Source of the DNA: Acanthamoeba sp. SK_2022b
Lineage: Eukaryota; Discosea; Longamoebia; Acanthamoebidae
Direction: 5' to 3'
Length of the DNA stretch: 64,000 nucleotides
NCBI GenBank assembly: GCA_027943245.1
Contig: JANDJZ010001750.1
Coordinates: forward strand, 1 to 64,000
Notes under the pieces: model-generated
The model's database searches: none
Told to the model about the DNA's origin: nothing
Seen by the model: only the letters and a program-made list of their open reading frames with translations
Shown: positions 41,402-50,912 of the stretch, one piece after another
How positions within the stretch are numbered: position 1 is the stretch's first letter
How the letters are laid out: the number at the start of each line of letters is the position of its first letter
Position numbers and translations under genes: made by a program

Positions 41402-41971
41402 TTACGGCAGTACCTTGGCCGACAGAATCACCACCGGTTTGGTCGGCACATTCTGGTAAGGGCCGACGTTGCCGGTCGGCACCTGGGCAATTTTGTCCAC
41501 CACGTCCATGCCTTTCACCACTTTGCCGAACACCGCGTAGCCGAAGTCACGCTGGCCGTGATCCAGGAAGGCGTTATCCGCCACGTTCAGGAAGAACTGG
41601 CTGGTGGCGCTGTCCTTGTCGGCGGTGCGCGCCATCGAGATGGTGCCGCGCAGGTTGCGCAAGCCGTTGTCGGCTTCGTTCTTGATCGGCGCCTTGGTGG
41701 ATTTTTGCTGCATGTCAGCGGTGAAACCGCCGCCCTGGATCATAAAGCCCGGGATCACGCGGTGGAAGATGGTGTTGTTGTAGTACCCGCTGTTCACGTA
41801 GTCGACGAAGTTCTGGCTGGAAACCGGTGCCTTCTGGCTGTCGAGCGCCAACTCGATATTCCCCGCCGAGGTCGTCAGCATGACGTGGGTCTCACCGGCG
41901 GCGAGTACGGCTGGCGCCACTGCGGTCAGGGAACACAGCGCGACGAAGGTCACTAAAGTACGTTTGAACAT
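41402..41971 (-). CDS. ppiA: Periplasmic peptidyl-prolyl isomerase PpiA
   Basis: Cyclophilin-type isomerase. 189 residues with signal peptide ([20 protein letters not shown]) and the cyclophilin core ([28 protein letters not shown]). The start MFKRTLV gives the signal peptide. In E. coli its expression depends on CRP/CytR or Cpx. Confidence 0.95.
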   Translation of the reverse strand: MFKRTLVTFVALCSLTAVAPAVLAAGETHVMLTTSAGNIELALDSQKAPVSSQNFVDYVNSGYYNNTIFHRVIPGFMIQGGGFTADMQQKSTKAPIKNEADNGLRNLRGTISMARTADKDSATSQFFLNVADNAFLDHGQRDFGYAVFGKVVKGMDVVDKIAQVPTGNVGPYQNVPTKPVVILSAKVLP

Positions 41972-42230
41972 TAACGGGTCCTTTCTCTGAGAGACAAACA
42001 ACGGAAAAGCGCTTTGATTCTAAAGAGCTGTATCGGCAAGTGCCAGCCATTTACCTATATTTACCCAATTACGGGACATATCCTAGGCGGCCCTGAATTT
42101 TGCTGCGGAAAGTATGGGCGCAGAAGACTTTTTTGCCAACCGCATCACGCATTTTTTGCCCCGCGCCACCCTGGGTCGGTTTTTGCGATCTGCCTCCCAG
42201 TTTGCACACGCATTGTCGTTACTCTATTTA
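41972..42230. other. Divergent ppiA / beta-glucoside operon intergenic region
   Basis: About 260 bases without a gene, A/T- and T-tract-rich (TTTTTT runs near 42129 and 42152), unlike the GC-rich coding flanks. It holds the promoters of ppiA and of the IIA operon. The plus-strand frames within it lack a family match. Confidence 0.45.
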
Positions 42231-42248
42231 AATGAGAGCGCTCTCATT
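42231..42248. promoter_or_regulatory. Perfect 18-bp LacI-type operator
   Basis: AATGAGAGCGCTCTCATT is an exact palindrome, of the central-CG type bound by LacI-family repressors. It lies 64 bases before the IIA start, where the promoter is expected. The likely binder is the regulator encoded at 44041. Confidence 0.75.
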
Positions 42249-42312
42249 ATAAAAAGAACGGATACTGAAGCATCCCACGGCGGCGTCGCCGCGCAACCCC
42301 TGGAGAAATGAC

Positions 42313-42663
42313 GTGAGTGAATTGATGACTGAAGTCAGCCCCGAGTTTGAAAGCACCATCATGGAACTGCTGGTGTTCTCCGGCAGCGCGCGCAGCAATG
42401 CGTTGATGGCGCTGCGGCAAGCGCGCGCCGGCGACTTCGCCGCCGCGGCCAAGCACATGGCCGAATCCAAAGAATGGGTGAAGAAGGCGCACCTGATCCA
42501 GACCGAGCTGATCGGCCTGGACGAAGGTTGCGGCAAGCTGGCGATCAACCTGATCACCGTGCATGCGCAGGACCATCTGATGAACGCCATGGTGATCCAG
42601 GATCTGGCCGACGACATGATCGAGCTCTATCGCCGTCAGTCGCAGACGGAGGGCCGCCCATGA
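42313..42663 (+). CDS. PTS lactose/cellobiose-type IIA component
   Basis: 116 residues of the all-helical Lac/Chb IIA family; the phosphorylated His is in ITVHAQDHLM (H84 as first His). A GTG at 42313 follows GGAG; an in-frame ATG lies 12 bases in. It carries phosphate from HPr to a IIB that is not encoded here. It overlaps the glycosidase gene by 4 bases (ATGA). Confidence 0.9.
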   Translation: MSELMTEVSPEFESTIMELLVFSGSARSNALMALRQARAGDFAAAAKHMAESKEWVKKAHLIQTELIGLDEGCGKLAINLITVHAQDHLMNAMVIQDLADDMIELYRRQSQTEGRP

Positions 42664-43967
42664 GCACGCTCAAAATCGCCGTGATCGGCGGCGGCAGCAG
42701 CTACACCCCCGAACTGGTGGACGGGCTGATCCAGCGCATCGAGGAGCTGCCGGTCACCGAACTGGCACTGGTGGACGTCGAACCGGGCCGGCAAAAAGTG
42801 GAAACCATCGCCGCCCTGACCCGCCGCATGCTGGCGCGCCACGGGCTGGAGCAGGTGAAGGTCAGCGTGCACTTCGCGCTGGACGACGCCATTCGCGACG
42901 CCGCTTTCGTGCTGACCCAGTTCCGCGTCGGGCAACTGCCGGCACGCGCCGCCGATGAACGGCTGGGCCTGAAATATCAGCTGCTCGGCCAGGAGACCAC
43001 CGGCGTCGGCGGCTTCGCCAAAGCGCTGCGCACCATCCCGGTGATGCTGGATATCGCTCGCCGGGTGGAAAAGCTGGCGCCCGACGCCTGGATCATCAAC
43101 TTCACCAACCCGGCCGGCATCGTCACCGAGGCGGTGTCTCGCTTTACCAAAGCGAAGATCATCGGCCTGTGCAACGTGCCGATCAGCATGCATCACATGA
43201 TCGCCAACATGCTGCAGGCACCTTACGCCGACGTACAGCTGCAGTTCGCCGGCCTGAACCACATGGTCTGGGTGCATCAGGTCACGCACCTGGGGCGCGA
43301 CGTCACCGCCAAGGTGATCGACATGCTGTGCGACGGTGCGGCGCTGACCATGAACAACATCAAGGAAGAGCCCTGGCAGCCGGACTTCCTGCGCGCGCTC
43401 GGCGCGATCCCCTGCCCGTACCACCGCTATTTTTACCAGACCCGCGAGATGCTGGCGGAAGAGATGGCCGCCGCCGGCGAGCGCGGTACCCGCGCCGAGC
43501 AGGTGATGCAGGTAGAAAAAGAGCTGTTCGAGCTGTATGCCGATCCGCAGTTAAACACGAAACCGGAGCAGCTCAGCTTCCGCGGCGGTTCTTTCTATTC
43601 CGAAGTTGCGCTGGAGCTGATTCGTGCTATCCATAATAATCTCGGCACGCAATTAGTGGTCAACACCGCAAACCGCGGCGCAATCCATGGCCTGCCGGAC
43701 GATGCTGTGATAGAAATCAACTGTATCGTCGATGCTCAGGGCGCACACCCGCTGACCTTCGGCCCGCTGCCGGAGCCGATGCAGGCCCTGACGCAGCAGG
43801 TGAAAGCCTACGAACGTCTAACCATCGAAGCCGCGGTGCACGGCGATCGCCGCAGCGGGTTGCTGGCGCTGATCGCCAACCCGTTAGTGGGCAACGCCAA
43901 CCTGGCGCAGCCGCTGCTGGACGAGGTGTTGACGATAAACGCGCCGTATTTGCCGCAGTTCAGGTAA
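42660..43967 (+). CDS. GH4 6-phospho-beta-glucosidase
   Basis: 435-residue glycoside hydrolase family 4 enzyme (ChbF/LicH-like). The NAD+ loop GGGSSYTPEL, then NPAGIVTEA, GLCNVP with the metal-ligand Cys, and HMVWVH are seen. GH4 enzymes need NAD+ and Mn2+ and cleave phosphorylated disaccharides such as cellobiose-P or chitobiose-P. The ATG overlaps the IIA stop. Confidence 0.92.
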   Translation: MSTLKIAVIGGGSSYTPELVDGLIQRIEELPVTELALVDVEPGRQKVETIAALTRRMLARHGLEQVKVSVHFALDDAIRDAAFVLTQFRVGQLPARAADERLGLKYQLLGQETTGVGGFAKALRTIPVMLDIARRVEKLAPDAWIINFTNPAGIVTEAVSRFTKAKIIGLCNVPISMHHMIANMLQAPYADVQLQFAGLNHMVWVHQVTHLGRDVTAKVIDMLCDGAALTMNNIKEEPWQPDFLRALGAIPCPYHRYFYQTREMLAEEMAAAGERGTRAEQVMQVEKELFELYADPQLNTKPEQLSFRGGSFYSEVALELIRAIHNNLGTQLVVNTANRGAIHGLPDDAVIEINCIVDAQGAHPLTFGPLPEPMQALTQQVKAYERLTIEAAVHGDRRSGLLALIANPLVGNANLAQPLLDEVLTINAPYLPQFR

Positions 43968-43989
43968 GCGGCTATACGCAGCCAGACAG

Positions 43990-44017
43990 GGGTTCGGCGC
44001 GCCGAACCCATTTTTTT
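43990..44017 (+). terminator. Terminator between glycosidase and regulator
   Basis: GGGTTCGGCG (43990-43999) and CGCCGAACCC (44000-44009) form a perfect palindrome followed by T7 (44011-44017). It would limit read-through into the regulator gene. Confidence 0.85.
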
Positions 44018-44040
44018 AGCCGTAATTCAGGAGTGGGACG

Positions 44041-45021
44041 ATGGTGACACTGGAAGATGTCGCGGCGCTGGCGGGCGTTTCGCGCGCCACCGTATCGCGC
44101 GTGGTGAACGGCGACAGCAACGTCAAGGCGCCGACCCGCGAGAAGGTTGAACGCGCCGTCGCCCAGCTCGGTTATACCCCCAACCCGGCGGCCCGCGCGC
44201 TCGCCTCCAGCCACAGCAATACCCTCGGACTGGTCACCACGTCGTACCGCGGCGGCTTCTTCGGCGCGCTGATGGACTTCGTGCAGACCGAGGCCGAATC
44301 CCACGGCAAACAGCTGCTGGTGACCCAGGGCCGCAACAGCGCCGAAAACGAATGGCAGGCGATACAGCGGCTATTTAGCCTGCGCTGCGACGGCGTGATC
44401 CTGCACGTGCGTTTTCTCAGCGACGATCGGCTGCGCCAATTGGCGGCGGAACAACGTGATTTCGTGTTGCTCGATCGTCTGGTACCGGGGCTGGAAGCCC
44501 GCTGTGTCACCTTCGATCACCCGCTCGCCAGCCGCATGGCGACGCAGCAACTGCTCGATGCCGGGCACCGGCGCATCGCCTGCATCAGCGGCCCGCGTGA
44601 GCGCCCGTCGAGCCGCCTGCGGCTGCAGGGGTTTGAAGAGGCAATGCAGGCGGCGAATATCGAACCGGTGGCCTGCCTGGAGGGCGTCTACGATCTGGAA
44701 AGCGGTTACCGCTGCGCCGATCGACTGCTGCAGCAAGCCTCGCGGCCCAGCGCCATCTACTGCTGCAACGAAGAGATGGCGATCGGCGCGCTGCTGGCGA
44801 TCAACGAGCACCGCCTGCGGGTGCCGCAAGATATCTCCTTGATCTGCTACGACAGCGGCGAACGCGCGCCTTTCGTGCGCCCGGCGTTGAGCAGCGTCCA
44901 TTTTCCCATCAGCGAGATGGCCCAATACGCGGCGCGCAGGCTGATCGACCCCGCCACCCCGGCGCACCGGTTTGAGCCGACGATAGTCAACCGTGATTCC
45001 ATTGTGACGGTACGCAAATAG
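44041..45021 (+). CDS. LacI-family repressor of the beta-glucoside operon
   Basis: 326 residues: helix-turn-helix VTLEDVAALAGVSRATVSRV, hinge ARALASSHSN, and a sugar-binding domain (GLVTTSYRGGFFGALMDF ... ISLICYDSGERAPFVRPAL). It is separated from the GH4 gene by a strong terminator, so it must be read through or have its own promoter. Probably binds 42231-42248. Confidence 0.92.
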   Translation: MVTLEDVAALAGVSRATVSRVVNGDSNVKAPTREKVERAVAQLGYTPNPAARALASSHSNTLGLVTTSYRGGFFGALMDFVQTEAESHGKQLLVTQGRNSAENEWQAIQRLFSLRCDGVILHVRFLSDDRLRQLAAEQRDFVLLDRLVPGLEARCVTFDHPLASRMATQQLLDAGHRRIACISGPRERPSSRLRLQGFEEAMQAANIEPVACLEGVYDLESGYRCADRLLQQASRPSAIYCCNEEMAIGALLAINEHRLRVPQDISLICYDSGERAPFVRPALSSVHFPISEMAQYAARRLIDPATPAHRFEPTIVNRDSIVTVRK

Positions 45022-45212
45022 ATCACAATAATGCGCATCACCCCTTCATGGGTTACATCAAAAAATCGACAGCCATCACAAAAAATCCCGTTGTCTGTGC
45101 TAGGATCCGCCCCCTGGTGGCCTGATCGGGACTTTTTTCTGCGTTTGCCAGGAAAAGCCAGCGGCCTTATGCCAGCTTTAAAACCTCTAACAGACATATT
45201 CAGGCCTATACA

Positions 45213-46397
45213 ATGAATGACAGTAACCGCATACGGCTTACCTGGATCAGCTTCTTTTCGTACGCGCTGACCGGTGCTTTAGTGATCGTCACAGGGATGG
45301 TGATGGGAAACATTGCAGAGTACTTTAACCTGCCGGTTTCCAGCATGAGTAACACCTTTACTTTCCTCAACGCCGGTATTTTGATTTCGATCTTCCTCAA
45401 TGCCTGGCTGATGGAAATCATCCCGCTGAAGCGTCAGCTGATCTTCGGCTTTGTCCTGATGGTGCTGGCGGTCGCAGGGCTGATGCTCGGCAAGAGCCTG
45501 ACCATGTTCTCGCTGTGCATGTTTATCCTCGGCGTGGTTAGCGGTATCACCATGTCGATCGGCACCTTCCTGATCACGCACATGTATGCCGGCCGCCAGC
45601 GCGGTTCACGCCTGTTGTTCACCGACTCCTTCTTCAGCATGGCCGGGATGATCTTCCCGATCGTCGCCGCGATGCTGCTGGCTCGCCACATCGGCTGGTA
45701 CTGGGTTTATGCCTGCATCGGCCTGCTGTACGTGGGGATCTTCGTGCTGACCCTGTGCTCCGAATTCCCGGTGCTGGGCAAGAAAGGCGCCGACGCCGGT
45801 CAGCCGGTCGAAAAAGAAAAATGGGGCATCGGCGTGCTGTTCCTGTCGATCGCCGCACTGTGCTACATCCTCGGCCAGCTGGGCTTCATTCAGTGGGTGC
45901 CTGAGTACGCCACCAAGTCGTTCAACATGGACATCGGCCAGGCCGGTAAGCTGGTGAGCGACTTCTGGACCTCTTACATGGTCGGCATGTGGGTGTTCAG
46001 CTTCATCCTGCGCTTCTTCGATCTGCAGCGCATCGTTACCGTGCTGGCCGCACTGGCTACCGGCGCGATGTACCTGTTCGTCAGCACCGACAACCCGGAG
46101 CACCTGGGCTACTACATCATGGCCCTGGGCTTCGTTTCCAGCGCCATCTACACCACGCTGATCACCCTCGGCTCGCTGCAGACCAAGGTCTCCTCACCGA
46201 AGCTGGTCAACTTTATCCTGACCTGCGGCACCATCGGCACCATGCTGACCTTCGTGGTCACCGGCCCGATCGTGGCGAAAGGCGGCGCGCACGCAGCGCT
46301 AACCACCGCCAACGGCCTGTACCTGGCAGTGTTCGTGATGTGTCTGCTGCTGGGCTTCGTAACCAAGCACCGCAGCCACGGTCACGTGACGCACTGA
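45213..46397 (+). CDS. tsgA: MFS transporter TsgA
   Basis: 394 residues (E. coli 393), 12 membrane segments, major facilitator superfamily. In Salmonella tsgA was found as a selenite-growth gene; the substrate is unknown. It occupies its usual place next to nirB, with codA inserted between. Confidence 0.93.
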   Translation: MNDSNRIRLTWISFFSYALTGALVIVTGMVMGNIAEYFNLPVSSMSNTFTFLNAGILISIFLNAWLMEIIPLKRQLIFGFVLMVLAVAGLMLGKSLTMFSLCMFILGVVSGITMSIGTFLITHMYAGRQRGSRLLFTDSFFSMAGMIFPIVAAMLLARHIGWYWVYACIGLLYVGIFVLTLCSEFPVLGKKGADAGQPVEKEKWGIGVLFLSIAALCYILGQLGFIQWVPEYATKSFNMDIGQAGKLVSDFWTSYMVGMWVFSFILRFFDLQRIVTVLAALATGAMYLFVSTDNPEHLGYYIMALGFVSSAIYTTLITLGSLQTKVSSPKLVNFILTCGTIGTMLTFVVTGPIVAKGGAHAALTTANGLYLAVFVMCLLLGFVTKHRSHGHVTH

Positions 46398-46419
46398 TTT
46401 CTTTTTATTAAATGCACCA

Positions 46420-46446
46420 AGGGCGCCCGCAAGGCGCCCTTTTTTT
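46420..46446 (+). terminator. tsgA terminator
   Basis: AGGGCGCC (46420-46427) pairs with GGCGCCCT (46433-46440) around CGCAA, followed by T7. Confidence 0.9.
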
Positions 46447-46451
46447 GCGCC

Positions 46452-47735
46452 TTAGCGCCGAAAATCCACCGTCTCATCCTGCTGCAAATGCAGCGTGGTT
46501 TCCGCCGGCCGCGTTTCGGCGATCACCGCTCCCTGGCGAATCGAATAACGCACCGGCGTCTGGCGGCGCACCGCGTCAAAGCCGCTTTCCGCCGGCAGGA
46601 TCACCAGGTTGGCGCTGTTGCCGGCCGCCAGGCCGTAGTCGCTCAGGTTAAGGGTGCGCGCGCTGTGGTGGGTGATCAGCTTCAACCCATCGTCGATCTG
46701 GCCATAGCCCATCAGCTGGCACACGTGCAGCCCCATATGCAGCACCTGCAGCATGTTGGCGGTGCCGAGCGGGTACCAGGGATCGAACACGTCGTCATGG
46801 CCGAAGCAGACGTTGATCTCTGCCTCCAGCATCTCCTTCACCCGCGTCACGCCGCGCCGTTTCGGGTAGCTGTCGAAGCGCCCCTGCAGGTGAATATTCA
46901 CCAGCGGGTTGGCGACGAAGTTGATGCCGGACATTTTCAGCAGGCGGAACAGCCGCGAGGCGTAAGCGCCGTTGTAAGAGTGCATCGCCGTGGTGTGGCT
47001 GGCGGTGACTTTCGCCCCCATCTCCAGCTTCAACGCCAGCGCCGCCACGGTCTCGACGAAGCGCGATTGCTCGTCGTCGATTTCATCGCAGTGCACGTCC
47101 ACCAGCCGATCGTATTTTTGCGCCAGCGCGAACGCCTTATGCAGCGACTCCACGCCGTATTCGCGGGTGAATTCGAAGTGCGGAATGGCACCCACCACGT
47201 CGGCCCCCAGCCGCAGCGCCTCTTCAAGCAGCGCTTCGCCATTAGGATAGGAAAGGATCCCCTCCTGCGGGAAGGCGACGATCTGCAGCGTCACCCAGGG
47301 CGCCACCTCCTGCTTCACCTCCAGCATGGCACGCAGCGCGGTCAGCGTGGGATCGGAAACGTCGACGTGGGTGCGCACATACTGCACGCCGTTGGCGATC
47401 TGCCACTTGAGCGTTTGCCAGGCGCGCTGTTTGACGTCTTCATGGGTCAGCAACGCTTTACGTTCGGCCCAGCGCTCAATGCCCTCGAACAGCGTGCCGG
47501 ACTGGTTCCAGGCCGGCTGACCGGCGGTTTGCGTGGTATCCAGGTGGATATGTGGTTCGACGAACGCCGGCAACGCCAGCCCGCCCTGCGCATCCAACAC
47601 GTCGCTGCGCCACTCCTGCCCTTCCGGCTGCGGCACCAGATGCGCGATGCGCCCCTGTTCGATCGCCAGTTGCCACAACCCTTCATGCCCGCTTAAACGC
47701 AGGTTGTCGATAAACTTCAATGGACGTTTCGCCAC
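46452..47735 (-). CDS. codA: Cytosine deaminase CodA
   Basis: Converts cytosine to uracil and ammonia. 427 residues as in E. coli. The amidohydrolase metal site HIHLD (near residue 61), DVHCDEID and the Asp in [13 protein letters not shown] are present. The permease gene codB, its operon partner in E. coli, is absent; this copy sits between tsgA and nirB. Confidence 0.93.
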   Translation of the reverse strand: MAKRPLKFIDNLRLSGHEGLWQLAIEQGRIAHLVPQPEGQEWRSDVLDAQGGLALPAFVEPHIHLDTTQTAGQPAWNQSGTLFEGIERWAERKALLTHEDVKQRAWQTLKWQIANGVQYVRTHVDVSDPTLTALRAMLEVKQEVAPWVTLQIVAFPQEGILSYPNGEALLEEALRLGADVVGAIPHFEFTREYGVESLHKAFALAQKYDRLVDVHCDEIDDEQSRFVETVAALALKLEMGAKVTASHTTAMHSYNGAYASRLFRLLKMSGINFVANPLVNIHLQGRFDSYPKRRGVTRVKEMLEAEINVCFGHDDVFDPWYPLGTANMLQVLHMGLHVCQLMGYGQIDDGLKLITHHSARTLNLSDYGLAAGNSANLVILPAESGFDAVRRQTPVRYSIRQGAVIAETRPAETTLHLQQDETVDFRR

Positions 47736-47922
47736 CCTTCACCTCTGCCGTTGCGCTGGTTTTCTTCATCATACTGGCAGCGGATCGCGCTGACAAAGTC
47801 GCCGTTGCCTACCTACCCCCTGCGTTTACTCCCTGCGGGGTAATTTGCATGCAAACTGACTCCCTTCAGCTAAAGGTGAATAAAATCCGCAACTTATCAA
47901 AAAACGTGAAAAATCATCCATA

Positions 47923-47938
47923 TACCACGTTAGAGGTA
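47923..47938 (+). promoter_or_regulatory. NarL/NarP-type 7-2-7 site, nirB promoter
   Basis: TACCACG-TT-AGAGGTA is an inverted pair of heptamers (TACYNMT; the right half matches fully on the opposite strand). Its centre lies at -69.5 if transcription starts near 48000 as predicted from the FNR site, the same offset as in E. coli nirB. Confidence 0.65.
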
Positions 47939-47951
47939 TATAAGGGTGTGA

Positions 47952-47965
47952 TTGATTTGCATCAA
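47952..47965 (+). promoter_or_regulatory. FNR site of the nirB promoter
   Basis: TTGAT-TTGC-ATCAA is a perfect FNR consensus. A -10-like ATAAGGT follows at about 47986, placing the site near -41.5, a class II position, so nirBDC-cysG should be induced without oxygen. Confidence 0.85.
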
Positions 47966-48023
47966 TAAATTGCCCATCGGGAGAGATAAGGTAAGCCTAG
48001 GAAACCAGAATTTTGAGGCAATA

Positions 48024-50573
48024 ATGAGCAGAGTCAAACTTGCCGTCGTCGGCAATGGCATGGTCGGCCACCGGTTCATCGAAGATCTGTTGGATAAAGC
48101 AGACAAAGACCAATTCGAAATCACCGTATTTTGCGAAGAGCCACGCATCGCTTACGATCGCGTGCACCTTTCCTCCTACTTCTCGCACCACACCGCCGAA
48201 GAGCTGTCGCTGGTGCGCGAAGGCTTTTACGAAAAACACGGCGTGAAGGTGCTGGTCGGCGAGCGCGCTATTACCATCAATCGCGACGAGAAGGTGATCC
48301 ACTCCAACACCGGCCGCACCGTCTATTACGACAAGCTGATCATGGCCACCGGCTCCTATCCGTGGATCCCGCCGATTAAAGGCTCGGATAGCCAGGACTG
48401 CTTCGTTTACCGCACCATCGAAGACCTGAACGCCATCGAAGCCTGCGCGCGCCGCAGCAAACGCGGTGCGGTAGTCGGCGGCGGACTGTTGGGGCTGGAA
48501 GCCGCCGGCGCGCTGAAAAGCCTGGGGGTGGAAACGCACGTGATCGAGTTCGCTCCGGTGCTGATGGCCGAACAGCTCGACCCGATGGGCGGTGACCAGC
48601 TGCGCCGCAAGATCGAGCGCATGGGCGTCAAGGTACACACCGGCAAAAATACCCAGGAGATCGTCAACGGCGGCGGCACAGCGCGCAAAACCATGCATTT
48701 CGCCGACGGTAGCCTGCTGGAAGTGGATTTCATCGTGTTCTCCACCGGCATCCGCGCCCAGGACAAGCTGGCGCGTCAGTGCGGGCTGGAGATTGGCAGC
48801 CGCGGCGGCATCGCCATCAATGACAGCTGCCAGACGTCGGATCCGGACGTGTACGCCATCGGTGAATGCGCCGCCTGGCGCGATCGCACCTTCGGCCTGG
48901 TGGCGCCGGGGTACAAAATGGCGCAGGTGGCCGTCGATGACCTGCTGGGCCGCGAAAACGGCTTCCAGGGCGCCGACATGAGCGCCAAGCTGAAGCTGCT
49001 GGGCGTAGACGTCGGCGGCATCGGCGATGCCCACGGCCGCACCGAGGGCGCCCGCAGCTACGTTTATCTGGATGAAAGCAAAGAAGTCTACAAACGCATC
49101 GTGGTCAGCGCCGACAATAAAACCCTGCTCGGCGCGGTGCTGGTGGGCGACACCAGCGATTATGGCAACCTGCTGCAGCTGGCGTTGAACGGCATCGAAC
49201 TGCCGGAAAACCCGGACGGCCTGATCCTGCCGGCCCATGCGGGCAGCAAACCGGCCATCGGCGTGGATTCGCTGCCGGAAAGCGCGCAGATCTGCTCCTG
49301 CTTCGACGTCAGCAAAGGCGACATTATCCAGGCGGTCAACAAAGGCTGCCACACCGTAGCGGCGCTGAAGGCTGAAACCAAGGCCGGCACCGGCTGCGGC
49401 GGCTGCATCCCGCTGCTCACCCAGGTGCTGAACGCCGAGCTGAGCAAGCAAGGCATCGAGGTCAACCATCACCTGTGCGAACACTTCGCCTATTCGCGCC
49501 AGGAGCTGTTCCACCTGATCCGCGTCGAAGGCATCAAGTCGTTCGAGGCGCTGCTGGCCAAATACGGCAAAGGTTACGGCTGCGAAGTGTGTAAACCCAC
49601 CGTCGGCTCGCTGCTGGCCTCGTGCTGGAACGAATACATCCTCAAGCCGCAGCATACGCCGCTGCAGGATACCAACGACAACTTCCTCGGCAATATCCAG
49701 AAAGACGGCACCTACTCGGTGATCCCACGCTCCGCCGGCGGCGAAATCACCCCGGACGGCCTGCTGGCCATCGGCCAGATCGCTAAGGAATACAATCTCT
49801 ACACCAAAATGACCGGCTCGCAGCGCATCGGCATGTTCGGCGCGCAGAAAGACGATCTGCCGGCCATCTGGCGCAAGCTGCTCGCCGCCGGCTTTGAAAC
49901 CGGCCACGCGTATGCCAAGGCGCTGCGCATGGCGAAAACCTGCGTCGGCAGCACCTGGTGCCGCTACGGCGTCGGCGACAGCGTCGGCTTCGGCGTCACG
50001 CTGGAACATCGCTACAAAGGCATCCGCACCCCGCACAAAATGAAGTTCGGCGTCTCGGGCTGTACCCGTGAATGCGCCGAGGCGCAGGGCAAGGACGTCG
50101 GCATCATCGCCACCGAGAACGGCTGGAACCTGTACGTCTGCGGCAACGGCGGCATGAAACCGCGCCACGCCGACCTGCTGGCCGCCGACCTCGATCGCGA
50201 GACGCTGGTGCGCTACCTCGACCGCTTCATGATGTTCTATATCCGCACCGCCGATAAGCTGCAGCGCACCTCGGTGTGGCTGGAAAGCCTGGAAGGGGGC
50301 ATCGATTACCTGCGCAAGGTGATCATCGACGACAAGCTCGGCATCAACAACCAACTGGAAGCGGAGATCGCTCGCCTGCGCGATGCGGTAATTTGCGAGT
50401 GGAAAGAGACCGTCGAGCATCCGGAAACGCAGCTGCGCTTCGCCCACTTCATCAACAGCCCGCTGCGCGATCCGAATGTGCAGGTGGTGGCCGAACGCGA
50501 CCAGCACCGCCCTGCGCGCCCGGACGAGCGCATTCCCGTCACCCTGATCGATACCGAGGAGAGCCACGCATGA
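48024..50573 (+). CDS. nirB: NADH-dependent nitrite reductase large subunit NirB
   Basis: 849 residues (E. coli 847). Cytoplasmic sirohaem enzyme reducing nitrite to ammonium. FAD/NAD domains at the N-terminus, a [2Fe-2S] BFD-like region (SCFDVSKGDI, GTGCGGC), and the sirohaem/[4Fe-4S] cysteines in TCVGSTWCR and GCTREC. The ATG at 48024 follows TGAGGCA. Confidence 0.97.
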   Translation: MSRVKLAVVGNGMVGHRFIEDLLDKADKDQFEITVFCEEPRIAYDRVHLSSYFSHHTAEELSLVREGFYEKHGVKVLVGERAITINRDEKVIHSNTGRTVYYDKLIMATGSYPWIPPIKGSDSQDCFVYRTIEDLNAIEACARRSKRGAVVGGGLLGLEAAGALKSLGVETHVIEFAPVLMAEQLDPMGGDQLRRKIERMGVKVHTGKNTQEIVNGGGTARKTMHFADGSLLEVDFIVFSTGIRAQDKLARQCGLEIGSRGGIAINDSCQTSDPDVYAIGECAAWRDRTFGLVAPGYKMAQVAVDDLLGRENGFQGADMSAKLKLLGVDVGGIGDAHGRTEGARSYVYLDESKEVYKRIVVSADNKTLLGAVLVGDTSDYGNLLQLALNGIELPENPDGLILPAHAGSKPAIGVDSLPESAQICSCFDVSKGDIIQAVNKGCHTVAALKAETKAGTGCGGCIPLLTQVLNAELSKQGIEVNHHLCEHFAYSRQELFHLIRVEGIKSFEALLAKYGKGYGCEVCKPTVGSLLASCWNEYILKPQHTPLQDTNDNFLGNIQKDGTYSVIPRSAGGEITPDGLLAIGQIAKEYNLYTKMTGSQRIGMFGAQKDDLPAIWRKLLAAGFETGHAYAKALRMAKTCVGSTWCRYGVGDSVGFGVTLEHRYKGIRTPHKMKFGVSGCTRECAEAQGKDVGIIATENGWNLYVCGNGGMKPRHADLLAADLDRETLVRYLDRFMMFYIRTADKLQRTSVWLESLEGGIDYLRKVIIDDKLGINNQLEAEIARLRDAVICEWKETVEHPETQLRFAHFINSPLRDPNVQVVAERDQHRPARPDERIPVTLIDTEESHA

Positions 50574-50896
50574 GCCAGTGGATTACCGTTTGTCCCGTCG
50601 CCGACATTCTGCCCGGCACCGGCGTGTGCGCCCTGATCGGCGATCGGCAGGTGGCGGTGTTCCGCCCCTATGCCGACGAGCAGGTGTTCGCCATCAGCAA
50701 TATCGACCCGTTCGCCCAGGCCAGCGTGCTGTCGCGCGGCCTCATCGCCGAGCATCAGGGCGAGCTGTGGGTCGCCAGCCCGCTGAAGAAACAGCATTTC
50801 CGCCTGTACGACGGCCACTGTCTGGAAGACGACAGCCGTTCCGTCGCCAGCTTCGCCAGCCGGGTGGTCGACGGCATCGTGCAAGTCGCGGCATAA
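50570..50896 (+). CDS. nirD: Nitrite reductase small subunit NirD
   Basis: 108 residues like E. coli. A Rieske-like fold without cluster-ligand motifs, needed for NirB activity. Overlaps nirB by 4 bases. Confidence 0.95.
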   Translation: MSQWITVCPVADILPGTGVCALIGDRQVAVFRPYADEQVFAISNIDPFAQASVLSRGLIAEHQGELWVASPLKKQHFRLYDGHCLEDDSRSVASFASRVVDGIVQVAA

Positions 50897-50912
50897 CCTT
50901 TCGGGAGGCAAC

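Noticed and set aside
41402..41956. Long plus-strand frame 39548-41956 (802 codons) opposite btsS and ppiA
   Set aside because: A shadow of GC-rich genes on the other strand with His/Gln/Arg-rich composition; btsS and ppiA are clear homologues.
47997..50567. 856-codon minus-strand frame opposite nirB
   Set aside because: An antisense shadow produced by codon bias in nirB; no ribosome site and no known family.
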